This document shows, one piece after another, positions 9,114 to 17,723 of a stretch of DNA of 43,356 bases (the stretch's first letter is position 1; each line of letters begins with the position of its first letter). A model generated the notes under the pieces. The model was not told where the DNA came from and did no database searches. It worked only from the letters and a program-made list of their open reading frames with translations. The stretch lies in assembly GCA_045125935.1 (NCBI GenBank), contig JBGVNW010000016.1:1-43356 (forward strand), in the 5' to 3' direction. Origin of the DNA: CAG-877 sp045125935. GTDB taxonomy: Bacteria > Bacillota_I > Bacilli_A > RF39 > UBA660. The translations under genes and the position numbers were made by a program.

Positions 9114-9674
9114 TTACTCTTCCTTACCTTCATATTTGTTATCATTATTATAATCTATATATTTTTTCTTGGTTTCATAATTTTCAAGTGAATCATTTGA
9201 ACCACTATCTTTTTGATAATCATTATATTGTGAAATATTATTATTATAAAGTTCCACATCTGAAACAAATGCATTTACTATTTGTTCATAAACACTAGCA
9301 AATCCCTTACACTTATTATTTACATTATTATCAGGAAAATAAATACTTCCACATAAATTAGAAAGATTATCTACATTTTTCATTACACTATTTACACTTG
9401 CCTCATAATTAGTAAAAGTCTCTTTAACATTACTATCATTAGATGCCATAGTATCATAATAAACATTTTCAAAAACATTTAAATATAGTGAATTACGTAT
9501 ATCATTAAATACATCTACTGAATTACTAAAATTCTTATATTCTTCTTTTACTTCTTCCATTCGAGCAAGTGTTGCGCTTCTATCTTCTTTTAAATCATAA
9601 ACAAAGCCAATACCAAGCCCTGAAAAAAGACTTAAAAACCCTAGTATAAACAATATAATAGAAACTTTCTTCAT
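9114..9674 (-). CDS. Membrane-anchored hypothetical protein (186 aa)
   Basis: An N-terminal hydrophobic helix (residues 4-25) is followed by an Asn/Asp/Ser-rich helical domain with two Cys near residues 107 and 121 and a charged tail ending KEE. It is predicted to be anchored with the domain outside. The start at 9674 has AGGTG 7 nt upstream; the GTG three codons earlier lies inside that site. It is the first gene of a two-gene operon with the phosphodiester glycosidase-like gene, so a surface-polymer role is possible. I do not recognise the family. Confidence 0.75.
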   Translation of the reverse strand: MKKVSIILFILGFLSLFSGLGIGFVYDLKEDRSATLARMEEVKEEYKNFSNSVDVFNDIRNSLYLNVFENVYYDTMASNDSNVKETFTNYEASVNSVMKNVDNLSNLCGSIYFPDNNVNNKCKGFASVYEQIVNAFVSDVELYNNNISQYNDYQKDSGSNDSLENYETKKKYIDYNNDNKYEGKEE

Positions 9675-9721
9675 AGAAATCACCTACTATACAATATAAC
9701 AAATTTTTACTTATTTGTACA

Positions 9722-9774
9722 TGAAAAAAGAAACAGAAATATCAAATTTACAAAAAATATATTTCTGTTTCTAA
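9722..9774 (-). terminator. Terminator of the glycosyltransferase operon
   Basis: AGAAACAGAAATAT pairs with ATATTTCTGTTTCT, a 14-bp perfect stem around a 16-nt loop. On the - strand it is followed by six T. It lies just past the stop at 9777. Confidence 0.8.
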
Positions 9775-9776
9775 AA

Positions 9777-10661
9777 CTAATTATTCTTCTTAAAGACAAA
9801 TATTTTACTAAATACATAATTTACTATAATAACAATAACATTCATAAGTATTTTAGATAACATTTTACCCATATGTAATAAATCTAAACATACAAATAAA
9901 CCACCCATATCAATACCTAAAGAAAGAATTCTAAAAAAGAAAAAGGATGCCATTTCTTTTAAAAATAGTTTAATATTCATACTCTTTGAATTAAATACAA
10001 ATAATTTATTCGTAAAGAAAGCAAATAATACTGAAATTATCCATGCGATAAAATTAGCAACATAAGTATTTAATCCTACTTTATCTAATAAATAAAAACT
10101 AACTATATTAACAACAGTAGTTAATACTCCAAAAAAGCCATACCAAAGTATTTCTTTTATTTTATTATACCAAGAAATATGATTAGTCTCTTCTATATAA
10201 TCTTCAACCAATTTAATCATATTTTCCGTATTACTAACAAATTTTTTAGGTTTAAAAGTTTTAGCTTTTTCTAATACTTTACCTAGTTTTTCAAAATCTC
10301 TAAGTTCTAAAATATATCCCTTATCAGAAAATTCTCTAATTATTTGTTTTTGATGATCATTATTATGCTCTTTATATTTTTTTAGTCTTGCCGCAGCAAT
10401 AACTACTTTACCTTTCTTTATTCCAGAAAGTATTGAACCAGCTCCACCATGAGTAATAAGAATATCAGCCTTATCCATTAATTTTTCAAATTCTTCTGAG
10501 GATACCAAATCAAATATTTCCATATTTTTAGACTCATATTTTGTATGTCCTGCCTGTACAACAACTTTTTCTTTTATAGTTCCCTTTTCTATTTCTTTAT
10601 CAATTTGTTTTAATAATCTCTCAAAACTTTTATCTTGAGTACCTAAAGTAACTAATATCAT
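9777..10661 (-). CDS. Fusion: Alg13/PssE-like glycosyltransferase domain plus GtrA-like membrane domain
   Basis: Residues 1-155 match the C-terminal, nucleotide-sugar-binding half of GT28 enzymes (Alg13/PssE). They begin MILVTLGTQ and contain ITHGGAGSI, the acceptor/UDP-binding glycine-rich signature. Residues 165-294 form four hydrophobic helices of the GtrA type, including FFTNKLFVFN; GtrA proteins are thought to flip or handle lipid-linked sugars. Separate Alg14 and Alg13 proteins normally form one transferase, and the Alg14 partner is the gene just upstream. The ATG overlaps that gene's stop (TAATG). The start at 10661 has GGAGGG 11 nt upstream. The fusion suggests that sugar transfer onto a lipid carrier is coupled to translocation. 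Confidence 0.88.
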   Translation of the reverse strand: MILVTLGTQDKSFERLLKQIDKEIEKGTIKEKVVVQAGHTKYESKNMEIFDLVSSEEFEKLMDKADILITHGGAGSILSGIKKGKVVIAAARLKKYKEHNNDHQKQIIREFSDKGYILELRDFEKLGKVLEKAKTFKPKKFVSNTENMIKLVEDYIEETNHISWYNKIKEILWYGFFGVLTTVVNIVSFYLLDKVGLNTYVANFIAWIISVLFAFFTNKLFVFNSKSMNIKLFLKEMASFFFFRILSLGIDMGGLFVCLDLLHMGKMLSKILMNVIVIIVNYVFSKIFVFKKNN

Positions 10662-11134
10662 TAAAAAATCCACCCTCCATAAGTAGCATCAGGATAAAGC
10701 TCCAACATACTTTCCCATTGAACAATAAATTTATCAGCAATAGGATATAATAGTTTACCAGTAATAGTCTTACTACTTATATTCGCAAAACTTTCAATAT
10801 AAATAACTTTACTACCTAAAATTTTGCCAAGACAACACATAGGACCAGCAGTATGAGCTCCTGTAGTAACAATATAATCTGGATGAACTTTTAAGTAAAT
10901 ATAAACACTTTTAAAGCAATTATAAAGTAACTTAAATGGATATGTAAGCATAAAATCCTTTGTACCAAAAACCAAAAAATCAACTTTTCCCACATGCTTT
11001 TCACCTAAATTTAAATTAGATTTAGTCTTTTCAGTTACAATATGATAATCATATTTATCAAATAATTCTTTTAACTGTAACATTTCATTTAAATGTCCCC
11101 CAGTCGAAGAAATAAACATAACACGTCTTTTCAT
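10661..11134 (-). CDS. Alg14/PssD-like glycosyltransferase subunit
   Basis: This 157-aa protein begins MKRRVMFISSTGGHLNEM, the Alg14/PssD N-terminus with its SSTGGH glycine motif, and contains VTTGAHTAGPMCC and YIESFA, typical of the family. It is expected to recruit the Alg13-like partner to the membrane and help bind the lipid acceptor during exopolysaccharide synthesis. A GTG at 11146 overlapping the upstream TGA is an alternative start; I prefer the ATG because it matches the family N-terminus. It is translationally coupled to both neighbours. Confidence 0.9.
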   Translation of the reverse strand: MKRRVMFISSTGGHLNEMLQLKELFDKYDYHIVTEKTKSNLNLGEKHVGKVDFLVFGTKDFMLTYPFKLLYNCFKSVYIYLKVHPDYIVTTGAHTAGPMCCLGKILGSKVIYIESFANISSKTITGKLLYPIADKFIVQWESMLELYPDATYGGWIF

Positions 11135-11142
11135 TTTACCAC

Positions 11143-12276
11143 TCACTTTTCTAATAATTCAAACCATTGTTCCTTAACAACATTTCCCGTATATTTTTTA
11201 ACGCTCTTTCTCCCAGCTAAACCAACACTTTTTCTTACATCCTTTTTCTTAATTAAATCCTCTATTTTCTTTACCATTGCTGATAAATTACGATGTTTTA
11301 TTAAATAACCATTCATTCCACTATTTATAAGTTCTCTTGCTCCCTCTGCTGAATCAAAAGCAACACAAGGAAGTCCATGTGACATTGCTTCTAGTAAAAC
11401 AATTCCAAATGATTCAGTATGAGATGTCATAACATAAATAGATGATTTATGTAAAATATTATCAATATAATCTTTTTTTTGAAATCCATGCAATGTCACA
11501 TAATTATTTAAATGATGATTATCAATATATTCTTCTATCTTACTTTTCTCAACACCATCACCTATAATATCAAGCTTCCATTCAGGATAATCTTTTACTA
11601 CATAAGAATATACTTTAAGTAAATCTAAATATCCCTTTTCTGGAGAAAGTCTACCAACAGAAACAATTCTTTTCTCATTAAGACTTGAACACTTATCAGG
11701 AATATTATCAATAATATTAGGAATATAAACACATTTACAATTAGAATGAATCATTTCTTTTTTATAAAATTTACGTAATGATTCAGAAACAAGGACTAAA
11801 TAATCTAAATGACTAGCCGATCTAACAATATTTCTAGCATAATTATAATCACCATGATAATGATTATGTTCCCATCCAATTTTCAATACACCCGCAGGAC
11901 AATATTCTCCAAGCCACGTATTAAAAATATCTCTAGTTGAAATAATAACATCTGCATCACTTTTTTCAATATAATTAATCATAGTTTTTTTTCGAAGTCT
12001 TAATACTTTAAGTGATATAAAACCTTCTTTTATAAATTTAATAAATCGTTTCTCCCTCAAAGCATTTTTTACTTCTTGACGATTTGGTTTTAATTCCGGA
12101 ACTAAATATTTAATCTTAACTCTTTCATCAAGATCAAAAACAGGCTTTTCATAAAGTTTATACGTACAGGCAATTTCTACCTCATATTTTTCGCATAATA
12201 AATTTGCTAGAGCAGAAACAGACTTTTCGATACCGCCGAAACCTAAATGTAAAGATAAAATAGCAACTTTTTTCAT
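11143..12276 (-). CDS. Glycosyltransferase family 4 protein
   Basis: This is a 377-aa GT-B enzyme. The N-terminal domain has a glycine-rich LHLGFGGIEKSV segment, and the C-terminal domain has SVGRLSPEKGY and the nucleotide-sugar motif SHTESFGIVLLEAMSHGLP with the EX7E glutamates. It transfers an activated sugar to a growing surface polysaccharide or glycolipid. The start has GGAGG 6 nt upstream. It is the first gene of the three-gene exopolysaccharide operon and ends in TGA, one of few TGA stops here, overlapping the next gene. Confidence 0.93.
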   Translation of the reverse strand: MKKVAILSLHLGFGGIEKSVSALANLLCEKYEVEIACTYKLYEKPVFDLDERVKIKYLVPELKPNRQEVKNALREKRFIKFIKEGFISLKVLRLRKKTMINYIEKSDADVIISTRDIFNTWLGEYCPAGVLKIGWEHNHYHGDYNYARNIVRSASHLDYLVLVSESLRKFYKKEMIHSNCKCVYIPNIIDNIPDKCSSLNEKRIVSVGRLSPEKGYLDLLKVYSYVVKDYPEWKLDIIGDGVEKSKIEEYIDNHHLNNYVTLHGFQKKDYIDNILHKSSIYVMTSHTESFGIVLLEAMSHGLPCVAFDSAEGARELINSGMNGYLIKHRNLSAMVKKIEDLIKKKDVRKSVGLAGRKSVKKYTGNVVKEQWFELLEK

Positions 12277-12319
12277 ACCACGCCTCCTACCTACAATTAT
12301 AACTTACAAAAACTAGAAA

Positions 12320-12350
12320 CAAAAGAAAAAACATAAGTTTTCTTATGTTT
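12320..12350 (-). terminator. Terminator of the Pro/Ala/Val-rich protein gene
   Basis: AAACATAAG (12329-12337) pairs with CTTATGTTT (12342-12350) around a 4-nt loop, with a T-rich run on the - strand side. Confidence 0.75.
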
Positions 12351-12362
12351 TTAACGACTAAA

Positions 12363-13298
12363 TTATTGAACTTGTCCAGCGATTGGTTCCATAACAGGTG
12401 TTGATGCAATAACTGGTTCTACCGCTGGTGCAACTGGCATTGCTGCAACTTCAGGAGCAACAGGTGCAACTTGTGATACAGCTTCAACAACAGGTGCAAC
12501 GGCCTCACTCATAATTGGCATTGATTGAGTATTTTCCAATGGATTAGCCCCACCATAAATTTGATGTGCATTATTTTGTCCTAAATCCAAATTTGAAACT
12601 ACTGGACTAGCTCCACCATAAATTACAGGTTGAACTTCTACTGCAGGTGCAGCCTCAACTGTTGAAGTTACTTCAATTGGCATTGCCCCAACCTCAATTG
12701 GCATAGTCGCAACTACTGGAGCTGCTGTTGCAGGAACAACTTGTTCTGCTAAAGGTTCCACAGGAACTGCAGGAGCAACTGGTATAGCCTCAACCAAAGG
12801 TTCAACTGGTACTGCCGCAACAATAGGCGCAACATCAACTGTAGGTTCTACAATTGGAGGCATTGTTACAGGAACAGTTTCTACTAAAGGTTCAACTGGC
12901 ATTACTGGAGCTGTAGGAACTGCAGGTGCAGCTTCAACTGGAGCAACTGATGCTACAGGAGCTTGAGGTACCTCAACTGGTGCTGGCATAACAGTATCAC
13001 TCAAAACTGAAGCACTTACTGGAGCCGTAGGAACACTTTCTACATTTGGAGCAACAACTGGAGCTACAACAGATTCAGCACCAACCACTGGTGCCGCAGG
13101 AGCAACTGCCACAGTAGCATCTACTGGAGTTTGTGCAACAGCACTGTTAGGATCAACCATAGCTGCTTGTTTCTTTTCTTTTTTATCACGTGCACTGGAT
13201 ACTATTAAAATAGAAATTGCAACCACTAATAGTAATACACCAGCAGTAACTAATAAACCAGGCAATGATATAAACCAACTAAAATCAAAATTACTCAT
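12363..13298 (-). CDS. Membrane-anchored Pro/Ala/Val-rich low-complexity protein
   Basis: This 311-aa protein has a single N-terminal membrane helix (residues 14-34), a basic RDKKEKKQ stretch, and then about 260 residues made almost entirely of Val, Ala, Pro and Glu (repeats such as PVEPLVE and VAPVV). Near residues 225-255 it carries two copies of IYGGA(S/N)P. The basic stretch after the helix argues for a cytoplasmic C-terminal domain by the positive-inside rule. The Ala/Pro/Val content makes this locus locally richer in GC than its neighbours. The start has GGGAG 9 nt upstream. It may be an extended spacer or scaffold; I do not recognise the family. Confidence 0.8.
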   Translation of the reverse strand: MSNFDFSWFISLPGLLVTAGVLLLVVAISILIVSSARDKKEKKQAAMVDPNSAVAQTPVDATVAVAPAAPVVGAESVVAPVVAPNVESVPTAPVSASVLSDTVMPAPVEVPQAPVASVAPVEAAPAVPTAPVMPVEPLVETVPVTMPPIVEPTVDVAPIVAAVPVEPLVEAIPVAPAVPVEPLAEQVVPATAAPVVATMPIEVGAMPIEVTSTVEAAPAVEVQPVIYGGASPVVSNLDLGQNNAHQIYGGANPLENTQSMPIMSEAVAPVVEAVSQVAPVAPEVAAMPVAPAVEPVIASTPVMEPIAGQVQ

Positions 13299-13339
13299 AA
13301 GATCTAACTCCCTTTATTCTAATCTACATTTATCATAAC

Positions 13340-13363
13340 AAAAAAAATTTGCGATTGCAAACT
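13340..13363 (-). terminator. Terminator of the RluA-type gene
   Basis: TTTGC-AATC-GCAAA on the - strand is followed by eight T, just beyond the stop at 13385. Confidence 0.8.
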
Positions 13364-13384
13364 TTTTATTAAATATACACTTTT

Positions 13385-14044
13385 TTACATTGTAAATTCT
13401 GTCCAATAGCCAACTTGAGGAGGATTTAAAGTAAAATCTAATCTCTCCTTAGTCACTGGATGAACAAAACCTAACTTATAAGCATATAAAGCTAATTGTG
13501 TCTTATCAACACTACCATATCGCTGATCTCCACATAAACTATGTCCACGAGATGCAAACTGAACCCTAATTTGATGATGACGTCCAGTTTCAAGTTTTAC
13601 CTCGACTAAACTATGATTTGTCTTTTTATTTACACCAAGCACTACATAATTTAAAATAGCTTCTTTACCATTTTTAGAAACAATGGTATTTCCGTCACTA
13701 CACTTTTCTAATTTATCTACAAGCCTACCAGTAGATTTATCCATAACTCCATTGATAACTGCTAAATATTTTTTATCAAAAGCATGTTCCAATTGTTGTT
13801 TATTAAGTCTACTAGCTGCTTTTGAACTTCTAGCAAACACCATTATTCCACCAACTGGTCTATCAAGTCTATGAACAAGTCCAATATAAACATTACCAGG
13901 CTTATTATATTTAACTTTTACATATTGTTTAACCATACTTAACAAATCAATGTCCCCCGTTGAATCACCTTGACTAAGTACATTAATTGGTTTTTCAACA
14001 ACAATTATATGATTATCCTCATATAAAACATTTAATTTACTCAT
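13385..14044 (-). CDS. RluA-family pseudouridine synthase
   Basis: This 219-aa enzyme isomerises specific uridines of structural RNA to pseudouridine. The catalytic motif HRLDRPVGG places the catalytic Asp near residue 61. The GRHHQIRVQFA segment near 165 and the CGDQRYG segment are also family signatures. It lacks an N-terminal S4 domain, so it is a short RluA-type enzyme. Its target base cannot be told from sequence. The ATG overlaps the upstream methyltransferase stop by 8 nt (ATGAGTAA), so the two RNA-modification genes are coupled. Confidence 0.92.
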   Translation of the reverse strand: MSKLNVLYEDNHIIVVEKPINVLSQGDSTGDIDLLSMVKQYVKVKYNKPGNVYIGLVHRLDRPVGGIMVFARSSKAASRLNKQQLEHAFDKKYLAVINGVMDKSTGRLVDKLEKCSDGNTIVSKNGKEAILNYVVLGVNKKTNHSLVEVKLETGRHHQIRVQFASRGHSLCGDQRYGSVDKTQLALYAYKLGFVHPVTKERLDFTLNPPQVGYWTEFTM

Positions 14045-14909
14045 TACTTTCCCATCTTCCATAAATACCACATGGTAATATTAAATCACTATTAGTAATA
14101 GGAAGTCCTACTTCTCCACAACTAATCTTACCTGAGTATTTTTTATTAACAGTAAGTTGCAAAATATTAGAAAGTACAGTTGAAGACAAACCAGTAGTAT
14201 AGGAATTAATCAAAAAGAATAACGGCTCATCACTTAATATTTCCGAACAAATACTAACTAAATAATTTAAATTCTTTTCAATATCCCAAACTTCTCCATT
14301 AGCCCCTCTACCATAGCTAGGTGGATCCATAATAATAGCATCATACTTATTACCACGCCTAATTTCACGTTGAACAAATTTTACAACATCATCGACCAAA
14401 TAACGCATTTTTGAACTATCTAAATTACTTGATTTAACATTTTCCTTACACCAATCAATCATCCCACGAGATGAATCAACATGTGTAACACTAGCACCAG
14501 CAGATAAACAGGCAACACTTGCTCCACCAGTATAAGCAAATAAATTAAGAACTTTAATATTTCGACCAGAATTTTTAATCTTATTAATCATAAAATTCCA
14601 ATTAACTGCTTGTTCTGGAAATAATCCTGTATGTTTAAATCCCATCTGCTTAATATTAAAAGTCAAATCCTTATATCCTATTTGCCAAGCAATAGGAACA
14701 GTCTTTAAATTTTCCCAATGTCCTCCACCCTTATTACTACGATAATAAACAGCATCTATTTTATTATGATACTTTTCTAATAAATCACCATTATCCCATA
14801 CAATTTGTGGATCAGGTCTTAATAAATAAAAGTTTCCCCATCTTTCAAATTTTTGTCCACATGAAGCATCAATTATTTCATAATCTTTCCAATCATTTGC
14901 AATTAACAT
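14037..14909 (-). CDS. Class I SAM-dependent methyltransferase (RlmI-like, Methyltrans_SAM type)
   Basis: This 290-aa protein has a Rossmann fold. SAM motif I reads LNLFAYTGGASV near residues 121-132, an acidic ribose-binding VDSS follows, and the catalytic motif is MDPPSYG near 194. This resembles the rRNA m5C methyltransferase group related to RlmI, but the N-terminal PUA domain of RlmI is absent. The coupled pseudouridine synthase gene supports an RNA substrate. The start has GGGGGAG 6 nt upstream, and the lipoprotein gene ends 12 nt before it. Confidence 0.88.
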   Translation of the reverse strand: MLIANDWKDYEIIDASCGQKFERWGNFYLLRPDPQIVWDNGDLLEKYHNKIDAVYYRSNKGGGHWENLKTVPIAWQIGYKDLTFNIKQMGFKHTGLFPEQAVNWNFMINKIKNSGRNIKVLNLFAYTGGASVACLSAGASVTHVDSSRGMIDWCKENVKSSNLDSSKMRYLVDDVVKFVQREIRRGNKYDAIIMDPPSYGRGANGEVWDIEKNLNYLVSICSEILSDEPLFFLINSYTTGLSSTVLSNILQLTVNKKYSGKISCGEVGLPITNSDLILPCGIYGRWESNE

Positions 14910-14921
14910 TATAAACTCCCC

Positions 14922-15761
14922 CTAATATGAAAGACTAAATATACTACCATAAGATGTAATGATAGTAGATCCATTATAAGCAATTACTTTATCCATATAT
15001 TGATATAAATCAGTATCTTGTCTCATCTCATAATGGCATTGAATATCCGCATATTTACTACACTCTTCACTATTAGAAGCAATATTACGGAATAATTTAG
15101 TATTTGATCTAATATAATTAGTTCCTAAATTTGTTAAAGAATAACTAAAATCTAAAATAGACCCATAAGCTGCTTTACTATATACAATAGATGATTCAAT
15201 CAATTTAGGTGTTTCATTACTACTATTAGCTTTAGAGATAACATATTTATAAACATTACCATCTCGTTTTAATAAATAATAAATTCCTGAATTTGAATCA
15301 ACTGTAACAATTTTAGTTGTTTCAGGATCTTTAAATAAAATTTGGTATATTTGATATGAACTATCATCAGATGTAACAACTGAATAAGCCGCAGCATTTC
15401 CATTCGCAACCAAATAATAAAGTTTACCATCATCAGCTCTAGCAATCTTATCATCTAATATAGCAGTAACTTTCTTTGTAAAGTTAGCTTGCATACAACT
15501 TTGTCCATTTGAAAACTCACTATCTAAAGCAACTTCATAAATTACACCATACTCCGTAATTATTTTAGAATCACTATAAAACCAAATCTTAGTATAGTTA
15601 GTATCCTCCTCATCTGCTGGCATAAACTCAGTACAATTAAATTCAATTGATGAAAGAGCAAACCCAGCATGCCTAATACCACTAGTAGTTTCCCTATTTT
15701 TACAACCAGTTGCCATAAAGACCATTACAACAATAATGATACAACTAAAAATCTTCTTCAT
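14922..15761 (-). CDS. Lipoprotein of unknown function
   Basis: This 279-aa protein has a basic n-region, a hydrophobic core and a lipobox (ATGC, lipidated Cys near residue 20), so it is predicted to be attached to the outer face of the membrane. The body is rich in Ser, Tyr and Asp and contains repeated short segments (about 40-residue units with YYL or YQI cores) that could form a beta-propeller or repeated beta fold. I recognise no family. It appears to lead the operon with the methyltransferase and pseudouridine synthase genes. Confidence 0.8.
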   Translation of the reverse strand: MKKIFSCIIIVVMVFMATGCKNRETTSGIRHAGFALSSIEFNCTEFMPADEEDTNYTKIWFYSDSKIITEYGVIYEVALDSEFSNGQSCMQANFTKKVTAILDDKIARADDGKLYYLVANGNAAAYSVVTSDDSSYQIYQILFKDPETTKIVTVDSNSGIYYLLKRDGNVYKYVISKANSSNETPKLIESSIVYSKAAYGSILDFSYSLTNLGTNYIRSNTKLFRNIASNSEECSKYADIQCHYEMRQDTDLYQYMDKVIAYNGSTIITSYGSIFSLSY

Positions 15762-15825
15762 AAATATATCCCTACCTTACAGTTAAAAATATATCATAAA
15801 TTAACTATTTTGAAAATAAAGATTT

Positions 15826-16656
15826 TTATAATTTACAGAACTTACTTAACTCATCATATATATAACAAATTTCTTTAGAATTATTTTTATCATATAAATT
15901 AATCACTTCAATATAATCTTTATTTTTACTATATATTTTTTCTATCTTTTTAATAGCTAAAACAATACTTTCATAATCATTTATATATTTCTTTGACATA
16001 ACCTGCATAACTCCAAGTTTTCTAGGCTTATTATTAATTCTAAATAAAATACTGTCTATCTTTCTAAATACTTTTGATCTCTTATAATTATTAAAGATCA
16101 TTATAGAATATATAATTAATTTTAATGACTCATTGCTAACAGAAATATCATCACCATAAGCTAACTTTAACTTTGCAAAAGATAAAGCAATACTTTCTTT
16201 AGAAATAGCTGACTCCTTCGAAATATTATTAGTAGTCTCCTTCCCCTTAAAAAACTGATATAAATAAACAATTACTAATAACCAAACAATTATCTTTAAC
16301 TCTTCCCCAGATAAAAAAACTGAACTTACTCTATTTATCAATTCCTGATTAAGTAAAAATGCTAATACAATCTTTATCATATAAAATGAAAAGTTTTTAT
16401 CATCCTTATTAAAAAAGTCTTTTTCTAAAAAATAGTTAATATAAAATAATTGACAAAATAATTCTACAACTACAACCATAAATATATTTTCATTAAAACT
16501 AACTACCCCAATACGTGAAAAAACACCAGAAATTATAAGTAAATATATTAATGAAAAAACTATATTTTCTCTTCTACTTATACTATATTTATTATTAAAA
16601 ATAATACTAAGTATAAATAATAATACTCCAAAAAGGATATATCCAACCCAAATCAT
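15826..16656 (-). CDS. Multi-pass membrane protein with C-terminal GVMQV motif
   Basis: In this 276-aa protein, residues 1-140 contain about four to five hydrophobic helices. The C-terminal 115 residues are soluble and charged. The soluble part contains SNESLKLIIYSIMIFNN and, about 40 residues later, LGVMQVMSKKYI. The spacing of a Glu before G-x-MQ-V is reminiscent of lysozyme-like lytic transglycosylases, but this is motif-level only and topology may not allow wall access. The start has AAGGAG 7 nt upstream. There are no obvious operon partners. Confidence 0.75.
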   Translation of the reverse strand: MIWVGYILFGVLLFILSIIFNNKYSISRRENIVFSLIYLLIISGVFSRIGVVSFNENIFMVVVVELFCQLFYINYFLEKDFFNKDDKNFSFYMIKIVLAFLLNQELINRVSSVFLSGEELKIIVWLLVIVYLYQFFKGKETTNNISKESAISKESIALSFAKLKLAYGDDISVSNESLKLIIYSIMIFNNYKRSKVFRKIDSILFRINNKPRKLGVMQVMSKKYINDYESIVLAIKKIEKIYSKNKDYIEVINLYDKNNSKEICYIYDELSKFCKL

Positions 16657-16711
16657 AATCCCACTCCTTAAAATTACTGCTTATTATAAGCTAAAACAAA
16701 TAAAATGTAAA

Positions 16712-17026
16712 TTATGAGTTTATTCTTTTTTCTAAATCTTCTAATAATTTAATACGTTTTTTAGCTAATAAAACTACTTCCATAGGAGCCTTAATCTTAT
16801 GTAAAACAATTAAAGCATCTTGTAATTTTGTTTTTTCTGATAATTCATCTTCAAATCTTTTAGCTTCCCTCATATAATCATAATTATCAATTGGATTAAT
16901 AATAATAAAATCTCTAATATAATTTTCAATATCTTTTAAAATATATACTTTTAAATCATACTCATCTAAATAAGTAACTCCATAATATCCACCAACTAAT
17001 AATTTAAATTGATCTTCTAGCTTCAT
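16712..17026 (-). CDS. Hypothetical protein (104 aa)
   Basis: This is a small charged helical protein without membrane segments, beginning MKLEDQFKLLVGGYYG and ending in a Lys/Arg/Glu-rich helix (possible coiled coil, residues 55-104). The start at 17026 has GGGTGA 4-7 nt upstream. It is divergent from the secreted-protein gene at 17089. No family recognised. Confidence 0.65.
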   Translation of the reverse strand: MKLEDQFKLLVGGYYGVTYLDEYDLKVYILKDIENYIRDFIIINPIDNYDYMREAKRFEDELSEKTKLQDALIVLHKIKAPMEVVLLAKKRIKLLEDLEKRINS

Positions 17027-17062
17027 AAAATCACCCAAATACATTGTATCATAGATTTAAAA

Positions 17063-17084
17063 TATGATAAAATTAAGGTGGTGA
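17063..17084 (+). promoter_or_regulatory. -10 box and ribosome site of the secreted-protein gene
   Basis: TATGAT (17063-17068) within AATATGATAAAATTA is followed by AAGGTGGTG ahead of the ATG at 17089. The same string (ATATGATAAAATTA) occurs upstream of the + strand gene at 38153, which supports it as this genome's promoter signature. No clear -35 is present. Confidence 0.5.
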
Positions 17085-17088
17085 AAAT

Positions 17089-17688
17089 ATGACTGAAGAG
17101 AAAATTAAAGATTTAAAATTTATTATTATATTTATTGTAATAGTAACAGTTTCTATTACATATCTAACTCAAACTTCTCTAGCAAAATATAGAAAACAAG
17201 CTGAGGCTGATATTAATGTAAATATTGCTGAATGGAACATAATGGTTAATAATGAAACTATAAATAATAAAACAGCACTAACTCAAGCAATAGTGCCATC
17301 ATTTACTGGAAATGAATATGTAAAAGACTCCGTAATTGCTCCTGGATCTACTGGTTATTGCGATATTATTATTAATGCAAGCAAAGTTGATGTTGACTTT
17401 ATCTATGAAATAAGTGCTACCGTTCCTGAAGAATCAGATGTAAAAGACTTAAAAATATCTGGATATACCATTAACCCTAGTGTTAATACAACTGAAACAC
17501 CATATGATGAGGAAACAATAATAACTGGAAGTATAACAAAAAATAGTGGAAATAATACTATAAGATTATATATTAAATGGGAAGAAGAAAATGGTACAAT
17601 GGATAACACTGAAGATACAAATGCTGCCATAAATAGTGGAAAAGCTCTAATAAAAGCTAATTTAAAATTCCAACAAAAAACAAATTAA
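17089..17688 (+). CDS. Secreted protein with SipW-type signal, TasA/camelysin-like
   Basis: In this 199-aa protein a hydrophobic helix (residues 10-29) ends in SLAKY, followed by INVNIAEWNIMVNN. This fits the long SipW-dependent signals of TasA/CalY-type fibre and surface proteins. The mature part is a predicted beta-sandwich. It is clearly paralogous to the protein at 24497: IAPGSTGYCDI here aligns with VAPGSVGVLDI there, with similar TWS/EWN and spacing. It is convergent to the operon that encodes the signal peptidase, its likely processing enzyme. Confidence 0.78.
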   Translation: MTEEKIKDLKFIIIFIVIVTVSITYLTQTSLAKYRKQAEADINVNIAEWNIMVNNETINNKTALTQAIVPSFTGNEYVKDSVIAPGSTGYCDIIINASKVDVDFIYEISATVPEESDVKDLKISGYTINPSVNTTETPYDEETIITGSITKNSGNNTIRLYIKWEEENGTMDNTEDTNAAINSGKALIKANLKFQQKTN

Positions 17689-17712
17689 AAGTACTCGAAA
17701 GAGTACTTTTAT
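17687..17712. terminator. Bidirectional terminator between convergent genes
   Basis: AAAAGTACTC-GAAA-GAGTACTTTT is a 10-bp perfect stem with A/T runs on both sides. It ends both the + strand gene at 17688 and the - strand operon at 17724. Confidence 0.9.
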
Positions 17713-17723
17713 TATTAAACAAT

